Source: Anoplopoma fimbria (Eukaryota > Chordata > Actinopteri > Perciformes > Anoplopomatidae). From it: DNA of 64,000 nt. A program made the translations under genes and the position numbers. The notes beneath the pieces were generated by a model. The model was not told the DNA's origin, did not search any database, and worked only from the letters and a program-made list of their open reading frames with translations. The DNA lies in the NCBI RefSeq assembly GCF_027596085.1, contig NC_072452.1:10967077-11031076 (forward strand), in the 5' to 3' direction. Shown here in pieces: positions 42,365 through 58,449 of this stretch. Positions within the stretch are counted from its first letter, which is position 1. Each line of letters begins with the position of its first letter.

Positions 42365-44090
42365 TTTATGGATCAAACATCCAGGAAACCAGGAATGTGT
42401 CTGCCATCAGCATTGGAAGAGAGAGAGTGAGAGTGTCAGTAATTTATGTCTGATCTGACATTTCTTACTGACACTGTATGTGTGGACCATTCACAGTGAC
42501 TCTGCATGTATGTCAGCCTGAAATATGTGATGGCTATAAGCCACTGTATATTTATGGATCAAAGTGTATTTGATTTGTCCCTAATGATGAGTCTGCTAGA
42601 CACACAATCCGTGGACTGTTTTCATAACATGTAGCTTGTGTTGTTTTATGTCCTTGCCATGAATGTGTGTTCATGTCCTGTTATGGAACATCACACTTTT
42701 AGTTAGCGACTGACTTGAACCTATGACTGTATTCTATTTTATGTTTTAACATGTGCAATTATTCACAAGTTGAATGGTCTCCATCAGGATTTTTTAGGAA
42801 TGAATTTTCTAATAATGTACATATGAATATTGATAATTGTTTTTTTAATTGTTGGTAGTTTTAGATAGTAAGCAGTGGTGAGATAATTGAATTGTCTAAA
42901 ACCACTCTATGCACAGTTATAAAGTGAATTAATTAATTAATAATTAATTTACAGTGAGTCTGAAAATGAGCAAATATGTTGCCATTATTTATATTAAAAT
43001 AAATAATGTCAATGGAAAACCAAACAGAGCATCAGTTTATGTGTTTGTCAGCTGAACCATTCCTCTTAAACTCTCTGTTCTCTGTGACTACCCATCACGT
43101 CAGTCATTTGTATGATACAAAGCATTTCATATTTCACTCGTACTCGTCATGACGTACCAAAACTGATTGAGTTCGGTTAACAGTGTTTCTGTAAAAGCAT
43201 TATCAAGTTTCAGTTGTGATTTTGCCTTCACTCGATGGAAGCAAATAGGACAAATAACAAAATGCTCATTACACCATATTACCATTTGCACTAAACTTTA
43301 ATATTTCTCATCTTGTCGAGGTTTGTCTAATGACTTTAATGATTAGAGCTGTTTGTTCGGATAAATAACATGGTTTTTCTTTCCTTCTCATAGCTTCTTT
43401 AGTCTTCCATCTGCGTGCTCCTTAACCTCAGGAAGGAATTTGAATTAGAAGACTTTCTACCACATCAAAAGATCACAGATTAACAATCAAGTGTATTATT
43501 TTTACAATGTCAAATAACAATTTTATAGAAATGCACTTAAAATCCCTGGAAGTGATTCAGCCAGAAGTCTTCCATGTCTACTAACATTAACATTTAAGCT
43601 TCTAAGCAGCGTAGCATGGTCTCTGCATGGCTCCTAACCTTCACTCCTAAATGTATTAAAAGATCATTGCCAAAATCTCTAATCTTTTTGTACTAAATGT
43701 GCTACCTTTATTTATCCGCTATTCTATGCTTGTAGTTTTTGACTGATGACAAATTACACTGTGACATATATGTTATAAAGTGACATGATATTGCTGTAAA
43801 ATGTTGTAGGGATTATACATTACATTATGATTTACAAGCACTTTAAATCTGTCATGGTACAAATATAACCTTATATTTAATCATTTTAAAAGTTGTCCTA
43901 TCATGCAAACATGTCAACCCTTATGTTGTGTCAAACATATCTACTTAGAAATATTTTATTCAGCCTGGATGTATAGAAATTCAGGATTAAATCTCTTTAT
44001 GTGAGTAGATCTATATGGTGAGTCTTTGTGGGACCACTTGCAGATTTGTATATCCTGATGTAATAAAGACTTTTGAAAACGTGCCTCGTC
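42365..44090 (+). other. sept8 3' untranslated region
   Basis: Two + strand poly(A) signals, AATAAA at 42998-43003 and at 44062-44067, could end short and long 3' UTRs; the second is followed by a GT-rich stretch. The region is AT-rich with no frame of note. Confidence 0.6.
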
Positions 44091-44399
44091 ATCTTCATCA
44101 TTGTACTGAAGACAGAAAATGTGTCCACAGGTTGGGGACGGCAGGGTGTAGTCCAGCAGGATCAGGGTCCATCTGGACTGTTCCAGAAACCTTCCAGCAG
44201 ACGCCCTTTAAAAAAAAATAAAAAAAAATGGCAGCATGCTATAATAATGCCTGGCTTAAGAAAACAAACAACAATATATTACATTTTAATAAATCCTGCA
44301 CATTTTTCCAAAAATATTCCCCATCAATTGAGCTGTTTTCTGTTATTGCCTTCTCCTTAATTTTTGCACATCATTAGATTAGACACAGTAGGTCGCAAT

Positions 44400-44792
44400 T
44401 TTCCCTAAGGTCCCGCCTCCCTATCTGCGATTGGCCGCCAGCATGAACAGGGCGGGACTTAAATGTGGATGGCAGGAAATATATCCAATAGGAATGTAGA
44501 ACCAGGAATGACGTCCGCCGTTGACCAATGAACGCTCGACGTGTTTGATCACGGGTCTGGTTTAGTCCCTGCATAGATACCCAGACTGCCCTTTTCCCCA
44601 TCGCTTCACTCCAAGGGTAGGGGGTGTGCATAGGCAGAAATTAACTACACTTAAAACTTTCTTTAGTGAAAGTTCACACTTAAATTTTTTTATTTTTTAA
44701 ACATCTGTTCAATCCCTCATTGAAAGTGCGTGGAGGCTGTTTTTTTCCCTGTTTTTTTCCATCATATTAAAGGCAACGTAACTTCACCAAAG
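44400..44792 (+). promoter_or_regulatory. ccng1 promoter and first untranslated exon
   Basis: A cluster of GATTGG and CCAAT boxes (near 44429, 44485 and 44525) with the GC box GGGCGGGAC marks a promoter. A noncoding exon ends at 44792 in CAAAG|GTAAGT, about 1.75 kb before the ATG exon. Beyond it, at 44902-44925, lies a GTTAGCATTAGC patch. Confidence 0.55.
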
Positions 44793-45069
44793 GTAAGTTA
44801 ACCTCCTTCTTTATCATGTTGACTAATCACGTGTTCATTTGAAGTGGGATTATGTAAACACATCTGTAAAAGACCTTACTTTGTGACCAATAGGAAGTGG
44901 TGTTAGCATTAGCATTTGTAGCTTCAGATCAGCCCTTCACTGCCATGGAGCACCACGTGACATGGATGTAATGCACACATCCCCGTGTCTGATAGGTTTA
45001 AACTATGCTCTCTCGTCGGGTTTGTTGTCACCAGGCTCTGCGTTTGCTCTCCATGGGTGTGTGCTGCAG

Positions 45070-45089
45070 GGACATGCCCCGACATGACA
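45070..45089 (+). promoter_or_regulatory. Candidate p53 response element in ccng1 intron 1
   Basis: GGACATGCCC at 45070-45079 fits the p53 half site RRRCWWGYYY perfectly. The next ten bases (CGACATGACA) form a weaker half site with three mismatches and no spacer. CCNG1 is a classic p53 target with an element in this part of the mammalian gene. The function here is inferred. Confidence 0.45.
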
Positions 45090-45472
45090 CCCTGTAACCA
45101 GCATGGCCTGGTCCCCTCTGATGGGAAGCCCACACTACTGTCACACATGTTTCTTCAATGAGTGATTCCTATAAGAAAGTTGTATTAATGTCTTATTACA
45201 AATAGTTTGATATGTGTCTGTTGTGTAATGTTTCCCATGTTTAAAGTTACCTCCCCCCCACCCAGCCCAGCCCCCTCCCCTGCCTTTTCCAGTTCAGTCC
45301 AGTTCAAGGACAGCTGCTAGGGGAAGGCTTGTTACTGGATAACTTACAAATTTGGAAACACTCCCATGTCTGTGACTCTTGAGCAACACACACCCCTAAT
45401 CCATTTGTACATATATGTGTTTAACTATCTCTCTTTTGAAGTAAAGCAACCATTTGATTACTTTGGCAATGA

Positions 45473-46042
45473 ATTTGATTGTGGTTCTTATCTAATGTCA
45501 CAACAACATTACACTTTTAGGCTTACTGTAAAGATTAATTGTGGGGAATTTTTTTTTCATAATTTGAAACACTATTCTTTAGGCTAACATAAAGGCCTAG
45601 TAAAGAGGAAAATAAAGTGTTTATGTGTATTACTGAAAATAATGTAATAAAGTGTTGAACTTAACTCAATTTATAATAAAAAAACATACACATATAGCTC
45701 TACTTTAGTTGAATTCTATCATATTTGATTTGTTTTCATGGCCATTTTTAATCACTACATGTTAATATACAAAAAATGCAATAATACATTTACAATTCGT
45801 CTTCAGTCTTTATTTATATACAGTACCAGTCAAAAGTTTGGACACCTTCTCATTCAATGGTTTTTCTTTATTTTTCTTTATTCTACATTGTAGATTAATA
45901 TTGAAGACTAAACTATGAAGGAACACATATGGAATTATGTGGTAAACAAACAAATGCTCAACAAACCAGAATATGTTTTATATTTTTAGATTCTTCAAAG
46001 TAGTTGAATGAGAAGGTGTGTCCAAACTTTTGACTGGTACTG
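45473..46042. repeat. 570-bp repeat, right copy, inverted relative to 34505-35074
   Basis: This reads as the reverse complement of the left copy, with the miniature transposon (45821-46042) on the right instead of the left. Differences in the 280 bases next to the transposon are few. It lies in ccng1 intron 1. Confidence 0.85.
45821..46042. mobile_element. Tc1/mariner-like miniature transposon, copy 3 (reverse)
   Basis: Ends CAGTACCAGTCAAAAGTTTG and CAAACTTTTGACTGGTACTG flank an interior that runs opposite to copies 1, 2 and 4. TATA lies on both sides, as expected for TA target duplication. It is non-autonomous. Confidence 0.85.
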
Positions 46043-46542
46043 TATATGTTTCATGTATGCGAGGGGCAGTGGTATAAATACATTGGATAGTTGACATTTA
46101 TTCTAGGATATTCGAAGAGAAAAGGCTACAGAGTTGGTTTTTCTTAATGTTATCACTGCTATAATTTTCTGGCCTAAGTTTACAAATGCAAATTATTAAC
46201 TTATTTTAATGTTATAGCAGAGTTAAACTGTTTATGTCTACCTGCTTGGCCAGCGTATCCACGAACGCAATGTCTTATGAAAGCATCCATATGTGTATTG
46301 GACACACTATATAGTTTTGTGTGTGTGTATGTATATATATATATATATATAGGCTAATAGGCATTTAATCAGCTAAGCGTTCCTTCTCTACCATATGTAG
46401 ATATAGCCATACCTATTTCACATATTTCTATAGACATAAACACACTTTTGTCACATTATCGGTACTGAGACCTGCAGTCAAAATATTGTGTTTCAGTTGG
46501 ATTCAGTCAGTATTCTTCAGCTTTGTTTCCCTATCTGCACAG

Positions 46543-48314
46543 ATGCTTGACACAGTGACAGAACCCGGAGCACTGCCCTTTGCAGTTCAGCTGAAGTCCC
46601 TGACAGATCTTGAGGGCCGGTACCAACCAAAGCTGAGCGGCTTGAGGCTCATCGAGAGCTCCCAGGACAACGGACTCAGGATGACCAGCAGACTGAGGGA
46701 GCTGGAGGTGAAGGACCTGCTCTCTCTGACCAGGTTCTTTGGTTTCAGCTCGGAGACCTTCTCACTGGCCATCAGCTTGTTGGATCGATTCCTCTCCGTG
46801 ATGAAGGTTTGTAATACATTAATGCCTGAAAAGAACATTTTGCTGGCTGTCTAGAAATAGCAACGGTTGTTTAATATTCTAATTTCCTTTCCCTGTCCTT
46901 CCCAGATTCAACCAAAGCACCTGTCCTGCGTGGGCTTGTGCTGCTTCTACATTGCTGTGAAGTCTGCAGAAGAGGAGAAGAACGTGCCCCTGGCCAACGA
47001 ACTGATCCGCATCAGTCAGAAGCGCTTTACAGTGTCTGACATGATGAGGATGGAGAAGATCATCATGGAGAAGCTCTACTGGAAGGTGAAGGCCCCCACA
47101 GCCCTCCGCTTTCTCCGTCTCTTTCACAGCCACATCCAGAAGCAGCTCGACGCTGAGAGGTAAGGACAGACGGTCACATCAACCTGCAGGGCTGAACCAT
47201 GACTCAACGCGATTATATTTACTCTACTAAAATGTGTCTTCTCTTATTTGGCTTTATAGAGAATACTAGGCAAAATGTTTTAAAGCCAGCAGACACTGTC
47301 CTATGTGAAAACCATGTAAATGTATAGACATATGAGTCGGACAGTGTTAGAAAACAATTTTGAAAATCTGTTAAAAATAATAATAGTGATATTATGTTGT
47401 TGTAATTTTTCCACTAAACTGTCGTGGGAAGATTTATGTCTAATCTACTGATCTCTGCCTCCAACATAAGTTGCCATCTTGACACTAAAAGCATTCTCTT
47501 TCTCACAGCCAGCAGATACTGAGCCTTGAGAGACTGGAGGCTCAACTGAAAGCCTGTCACTGCTCATTTGTCTTCTCCAAAATAAAGGTAGGCCAAAATA
47601 ACCTGTCTGTCAACATTTTAAAAGGTGGTTCATATCCAGTTGGAATTATATTGTTTTAGACTATTTCATAATGTCTAAGTGGCATGCAGATCCACTTTGC
47701 CAACCATTTGACTTAAATTCAAAAAGCTTTCATATTTGTAGTGGTAGTACAGCTATAAAGTAGTCAATCTGTGTTGAGCATAGTCATTTTTTTTAAATGT
47801 TGTGTTTTCTTAGACAACATTTTAACTGTTTAAAGTTGAATTGTGATGAAAAACCTTTAATCTGTTTCTCTGCAGCCATCTCTGCTGGCCATGGCTCTCC
47901 TGTGTTATGAGGCCCAGGAACAACACGACCCTGAGTACACTGAGAAAATAGCAGAGGCCCTGAAAGGACTGCAGCAGCAGCTGAATGTAAGTACCAACTG
48001 TTTCTATCTTTTTGGGTAGCTTTGTCTGGTTTGAACCCAAAGATTGCTTGATGTTAGGATTAGTGGCAATAATTAACCATACATTTTTATTTTATTTTCC
48101 ACCTGTTGTTTCATTTATGCAGATCAGAGACGGGGACCTGGTTTGTGTGCGGGAGTTTGTTGGAAAATGCCTGGCTGAATATTCTACCACCAGGTGCTCC
48201 AAGCCCAACAGCCAGAGGCTTCGCTGGACTATTTCGGGAAGAACTGCACGCCAGCTGAAGCACAGCTACTACAAGATCACTCATCTTCCCACCATACCTG
48301 AGTCAGCCTATTAA
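46543..48314 (+). CDS. ccng1: Cyclin G1, five coding exons
   Basis: Exons 46543-46806, 46906-47159, 47509-47587, 47876-47986 and 48123-48314 join to 299 residues (human 295). Cyclin G1 is a p53-induced regulator that recruits PP2A B' subunits and influences Mdm2. Diagnostic stretches are GLRLIESSQDNGLRMT, EVKDLLSLTRFFGFSSETFS, the cyclin box segment LLDRFLSVMKIQPKHLSCVG, RISQKRFTVSDMMRMEKII, and the end SGRTARQLKHSYYKITHLPT. The ATG begins two bases after an acceptor CAG, so the coding start is in exon 2 and exon 1 is untranslated (near 44792). The 3' UTR extends to the AATAAA at 49222. It converges with nudcd2. The identification is secure. Confidence 0.96.
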
Positions 48315-49559
48315 TCCTGGGGGTACGAACGGGTGACCTTACATGCAGGGGAAAATTGCAACTGTCCCTGAATTGTCTGAGTCCTCTTAATGGATGTAAC
48401 TTTTGGGTGATTTTCCTGCAGTATGGTCACCCACGTACAGCTCCAGTTATTTTCCTTACAGATCTTCATCACTGATGATGGAGATCTTTAAGGAAAAGCT
48501 TTAAAAATCTTCCTGATCTGCCCCGATGACGAGGAGTAATGCTTCGTCAGATAGGTTTATCTACCGCCATCCTGCTCAGTTTAACTTTCCTGGTTGAGTG
48601 GCTTGCACAAGTGTACAGCATGTTCTTGATAAAAAAATCCGTACCACGGTGTTTGGTATTTCCTGGAACGGGTTGCTGGTTTTAAGCAAATAAGTATAGA
48701 ACCACCTAGGTCCTCAGTCCACTATGTGGAAGAGGAGGGAGAAGGATTTTGTGAATTGCAAAAATGAAACAAAGAAATCGGGCCCAAAATCCTTAACTCT
48801 CACCCTAGGTTGCTAAAATGTCCTGATCGCACACTCCTACCCAAGGTGATGATTTTTTGTTTTTATTTTGATACGGCGAGGGAGCTCTGGTTTTCTCCAG
48901 TGAAGTAAGGCTAATGACGATCCTGTCATGTTGACCATACGGTTTGAACTGAAATGCCAGTGGTTACAGATGAGTTGTTTTCACCAATTCTTAATTTGTG
49001 TACACAGAGTGATATATCACAATTGATGTCAATTATACGAAGGCTTATAGCAAAAAAAAAAAAAAAAAAATTGGTTGTTGCAGTGGAAATGTGGATTGCA
49101 ATTTGTACTGCGTTTCCCTGTCTAGCTGAAGTTTCTTTTAGTGACAAAAATAAATTTGTTCCCAAATTTAAAATGGCTTACTGAATACACCATCTCGTCG
49201 ACCTATGTACTTGTACCTTTCAATAAAACTTTATTGAAAAGCTATTGCTTGTGCATTCTTCTCATTATTTAAAAACATCACATCACAGAGGCAATCAACC
49301 ATCGCTCTGCCTGTATAATGAAGCTTGCAACAAACGAGCCGGATAAAAGGGCGGCTGTGAAAAGTATATCTTTGTCAAACAGTGTCGTCTTGTAGCCCGT
49401 CCAGTGTTTGAGCTCTGAAGTGTGGCCTTTTGTCTTTTCGTCATAGGAGCTCTGATTAATCCTCTGTTCTTCTTCTTCACACAATAGATGTCCTCAGTAG
49501 TGTTTATTAGACAGGTGACATCTCCAGCAACTTGCAGGTTTTTGGCATCATGACACTGG
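48315..49559. other. ccng1 3' UTR and convergent junction with nudcd2
   Basis: The ccng1 3' UTR runs about 0.9 kb, including an A run of 20 at 49051-49070. A palindromic poly(A) element is at 49221-49236. Between it and the nudcd2 stop lies a further minus-strand AATAAA at 49503-49508. No other gene is present. Confidence 0.65.
49221..49236. terminator. Palindromic poly(A) signal between ccng1 and nudcd2
   Basis: CAATAAAACTTTATTG contains AATAAA on the + strand (49222-49227) and on the minus strand (49230-49235). It could end both convergent transcripts. For nudcd2 a nearer signal exists at 49503-49508. Confidence 0.6.
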
Positions 49560-52377
49560 TCACTTCTGTAAACTGGAGAAGTCCGGACCACCACCAGCAA
49601 AATTCCCAGATATCTCCGCACCACTGAAGTCGAATCCAGGATTCTAGCAAAGAGGAATGGAATTAATCGATAAACAGGAGCCAAGCAGCCACCTTTCCCG
49701 GCAAGCAAGCATTTCATTAATTTACAAATGCACAAAGAATTTGATTGCTGTGAGGCTGAATTCATATCTGATTTCTCACACCACCTGGAAAGCACTGTTC
49801 AAGTGTAAATGGACAAAAAGACACATCTGCTCCAGCTTTCCTTTTATCCTCTCCTTTTTTATTTTTGCAGCAAAGTGATATAATCAAGCTAGTTTCTTAA
49901 ATGTAAATATTGGCTTTATTAATTCTCAATAGATCCTTTTCTGATGCTTTATAGAATAGTTAAGTCATTAATAAGAACAACTTTTTGGTTGCTAATATGT
50001 GAAAACTTCCTCTGAAAAAAATATTAATTAGTATCTTATTAAAAACAGACTTGATGGTTTATTAGAATATTAGAAATCTCTGTTTTAATAAATGTCTTAT
50101 TAATATTCATAACTACATTATACCAAACAGAAACAAGCCAAAGAGATTTACACAACGTGGAAACACAAGCTGAGTCACTACTTCTAACCCTTTGTATGAG
50201 CTGGCTTATAAAAATGAGGTATCTACAAGGCTAAATAAGTAACCCTCATGTGGCCATGTGCAGAGGCAGACAGGTGTGCATCTGATAACTTGTAATAATG
50301 TCTTGGCCACATACTCCATGACCCTTCATGTGGCACTTAATTAAACTAACCTCCCGCTGGAACCTCTCCAGTGTGAGCTTCCTCTGCATCTGGTCCTGGA
50401 CCCAGGCATTCGCACAGTACTCCCCCTCCAGCAGGGAGGACCAGCAGTTCCCTGCCTCCCTGTTAGTCTTCATCAGAATGATCCGGATGAGACACTTGTC
50501 CTCTAAGAAGAAAAAAAGAAGAGAGATAAGGGTTACTTTGGTTCATTAAAGTCGAAGTTAATGAGTGTGTTACTTAGAGCATGCAACCTACCTAGTGTCC
50601 ACGTAGCCTCGTCAGACATGGTTGTATCAAACAACTTTCCCTGACAGAATGTAAAAGAAGAGTTTATGAAGTTAATACGAGTGTTCACTTTGCAGGCAAA
50701 CTTTTCACGAGTGTTTGATTTCAGTACTGGTCACAAAATAAGATGTACCAACATTAATTAAGGTAGAACTCTTTTTCTCTTCCATGAAGGAAGATTTTTT
50801 TTTTTTGTCTCCACATTTTTTATCTGAGTAGACCGAGATCAAGTAATTGAATCTTTGAAATTAAAAACACAAAATATGATCAACAAATACATATATTTTA
50901 AAATGAGTTTGGATAAGAGTATTGATCACCGGGAGGATATTCACAAGTCAAACTGCAGCATGTTCAGCAGATAAAATGAGCCCCACCTTTACCAGCTGCA
51001 GCATAAAAGTGATCTACTGTTATCTAATAATAGAATATGCAGAACAGACCATATTCTGATAATACTTTACTTAAGTTACAATTTGAATGCAAGACTATTA
51101 CTTTTAAACTTGTATTGTTTTTTAAGTATCACTGTGGTACTGCTACTTACGTAAACGGTCTGAGTACTGATTCTAGCGTTGAGATGTCAAAACCAACAGG
51201 TCAGTGTTTTTTATGTATGCACAGTAGGATGTATGATCTCTGACTGGCATCCTGATGTTCCAGATTTGAGATGTACCGGTGCAATGTTATATTTGCAATT
51301 TATGTTTCTATGATTCTGTTTTTGATGTTACTTATTGACTGTATACTTTTACTGAGCCTCCTATTGTTATTGCAATAGAGCTGTGCACTTCCCTCCAGTG
51401 ACCCCGCCCGGTGTTTATTGTTATTGTGTGTCTATGACTTAGTATTTATTGTGTTTATTTCTTTGACAATGTATCGTGTACGTTTTTGTTTATGGTGGCG
51501 ACCCAAGTTCATCCTATCCTAGGAATAGTTTTGTTTAATGAAAGTACACATATACATATTGATCATCTGTTGTATAAAACATTAGGAGGAGCTGTGCTGT
51601 TTAGAATGATGGGGTTTTGGACAGGTTAAATCATACACAGATTTTATTTCTAAGACTTCTTTTAGTTGGTCTGTATTTGTAAAAAGCTCTGGTTTGATAG
51701 TCTTCTTTTTGTGATTTGTATTTACAGTACCAGTCAAAAGTTTGGACACACCTTCTCATTCAACTACTTTGAAGGATCTAAAATATAAAACATATTCTGG
51801 TTTGTTGAGCATTTGTTTGTTTACCACATAATTCCATATGTGTTCCTTCATAGTTTGGATGTCTTCAATATTAATCTACAATGTAAAAAAAATAAAGAAA
51901 AACCATTGAATGAGAAGGTGTGTCCAAACTTTTGACTGGTACTGTGTATAATTTGAGCAGCACCCACAGGCCCTCTGTGTTTTGTAGTTTGCCTCATTTG
52001 TTTTTGTGTCATTTGTCAATTTGATGTTGCTTCCCTTTCCCTTAGATAGCTGGAAATCAAAAACAAAATCTAGTAGGAAGAAATTCAGTTTATAATTATA
52101 AGAGATCTCATAAACTTTAAAAAAAACAACGCACTATTTCTCTTAGTTTAAAAGTATGTTGATTGGGAGTTTGGGAGTTTAACATTACCTTGAACATCTC
52201 CTTCCCTTTGACATGCAGTTCGATGTCTCTGGATCCCAAATGACACTTGACCTCCTTGCCAGACGTCCCATTAGGCACGTTGACCTCGATGAACACCTCC
52301 TCCATGGTCTGGTACCAGGAGCCCCAGGGGGTCTTGCAGGGGACGACACCGCTCCTCTCCTCAAAGTGCACCGACAT
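49560..52377 (-). CDS. nudcd2: NudC domain-containing protein 2, four exons
   Basis: Exons in transcript order are 52377-52189, 50640-50592, 50502-50351 and 49643-49560. They give 157 residues, exactly the human length. NudCD2 is a small p23/CS-domain co-chaperone that works with Hsp90 on LIS1 and cohesin clients. The CS domain starts FEERSGVVPCKTPWGSWYQT and EEVFIEVNVP; downstream are MKTNREAGNCWSSLLE, VQDQMQRKLTLERFQRE and the conserved tail NPGFDFSGAEISGN ending PDFSSLQK. Intron 3 has a GTTAGT donor. Intron 1 (50641-52188) holds a miniature transposon. The start codon lies 469 bases from the gabra6 start on the other strand. Human NUDCD2 and CCNG1 are also convergent neighbours. Confidence 0.95.
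51725..51944. mobile_element. Tc1/mariner-like miniature transposon, copy 4
   Basis: This is the best preserved copy, with both ends intact: CAGTACCAGTCAAAAGTTTG at the left and CAAACTTTTGACTGGTACTG at the right. It lies in nudcd2 intron 1 and is non-autonomous. Confidence 0.85.
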
Positions 52378-52846
52378 GCTGCAGCTTCTTCTTCTTCTTC
52401 TTCTCTCAGTAAAGCTTTCAGTTCCGGTTGTCAACAACATTATGGCCGCAGCGCCATCTGCCGTCCGATGAGATGAACTACAGCAAGAAAAACTAATCTT
52501 AGGAGATACACGTGAGACTTTTTTCAGTGCTTTATTGTCATCAATGGAGTTGCATTTCATTTAAGTCGTTCTTGAGTTTTGTCTTAATTAATTTACTTTG
52601 GAGACCTTTAAATAAAACCAGAGAGAATCCACTGTTTGTCTAAAAATGGAGTGGATTTACTAATCTGTTAATTAGATTACTCTTCTTGACTTAGTGCCTC
52701 ATGCAGTGTCCTTATGCATACCTAACAGTCACTTTAGCAACACCAGTAAGGACTCTAACTCTTTTTGACTCCCCTCACATGCTTTTTTATTAAGTATGAG
52801 TCGCTCTGAGGGTTGACTGCAAATTTGGTGATAAATGCTGCCCAGG
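52378..52846. promoter_or_regulatory. Shared divergent interval between nudcd2 and gabra6
   Basis: Only 469 bases separate the two start codons. On the nudcd2 side lie CTTCTT repeats and an ETS-like ACCGGAA (minus strand, near 52424-52430). On the gabra6 side no TATA box is obvious. It is inferred to hold at least the nudcd2 promoter and gabra6 5' sequence. Confidence 0.55.
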
Positions 52847-57478
<4,632 letters not shown>

Positions 57479-58412
57479 CTCGGTACAGTTACATCTGTCC
57501 TGGTACTGCTAAGGGCCTGACGATAATCTATATTTTTCTGATTATCAGCAAACCGAAATCCAATAATGAGTTGACTGTACTAACAAGTATTGTCTGTGTA
57601 GCCAACGCCTAATATATCTTAGACCTCCAAGAACTTCAAAACACATGAATGTGCCACACTGAAACACTAGGCGTCATGTTTTTTTTGTTTTTTTAACTAT
57701 GGAAGCTCTGGTTTATTTTTGAGTTTATCACAGATACCATACACTGTTCTGGTGCCATAAATACTCACTTAAGCACTAAATGTATATTAATCCACACATG
57801 AAAATATAATCCACAACACAGTTACTCAATTTACTCCTGTAAGAGTAACGTATCGCAGTGTACAGCTGTTTTATGATATGAGTTGGACTCGACAAACATC
57901 GAATATAATCAGTCCAGACCATTTTGGCCTGTGATCACCTTAAACAAAGCAATACGACCAGCAACCTCATATACAGGTTTAATTTGTTAACCAGTTATAA
58001 AAGAGTGATGAGTATCTCTTCTGAATCTGAATACTTCTTGGAGAACTGAAGATGGAAAACTGTCTTGTATTTCACAGTAAAATTAAGATTTGAAAAAAAC
58101 TATTTGGGGTAACAGAAAACCTTTTCGTATATTTTTTTTGCAAACCGTAAGATTTATGCTGTGACCCATGAGGGGAGGTCCCAGTCCCACCCTTTTGAAC
58201 CACTGACATGAATGTACACACTGCTAGTTTTTTTTACCCATGATCACAACTTACAAGAGAGCTTCCCTTTTGGAGTTTAACCTTTAACCTTTTGAGTTCT
58301 GGTGACAAGGCAGCAGATCCAAAAAGCCTTTCATGCTAAATAGTTAAAATAGTAGAGACATACTTGAAGGTATCCGGGATTCTTGTACAAATGAAGTGAA
58401 AAGGAAAAAGAA

Positions 58413-58449
58413 AAATATTCTGCAACCATTGTCTGGTTGCAGAATATTT
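58413..58449. repeat. Perfect 16-bp inverted repeat with 5-base loop
   Basis: The arms AAATATTCTGCAACCA and TGGTTGCAGAATATTT are exact reverse complements around TTGTC. It lies about 0.9 kb past the gabra6 stop. Confidence 0.85.

Larger units (their letters stand above)
44793..46542. other. ccng1 intron 1 (5' UTR intron)
   Basis: This intron carries the candidate p53 site, the right copy of the 570-bp repeat (45473-46042) and a TA-rich microsatellite near 46320-46350. No other gene is seen. Confidence 0.65.
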
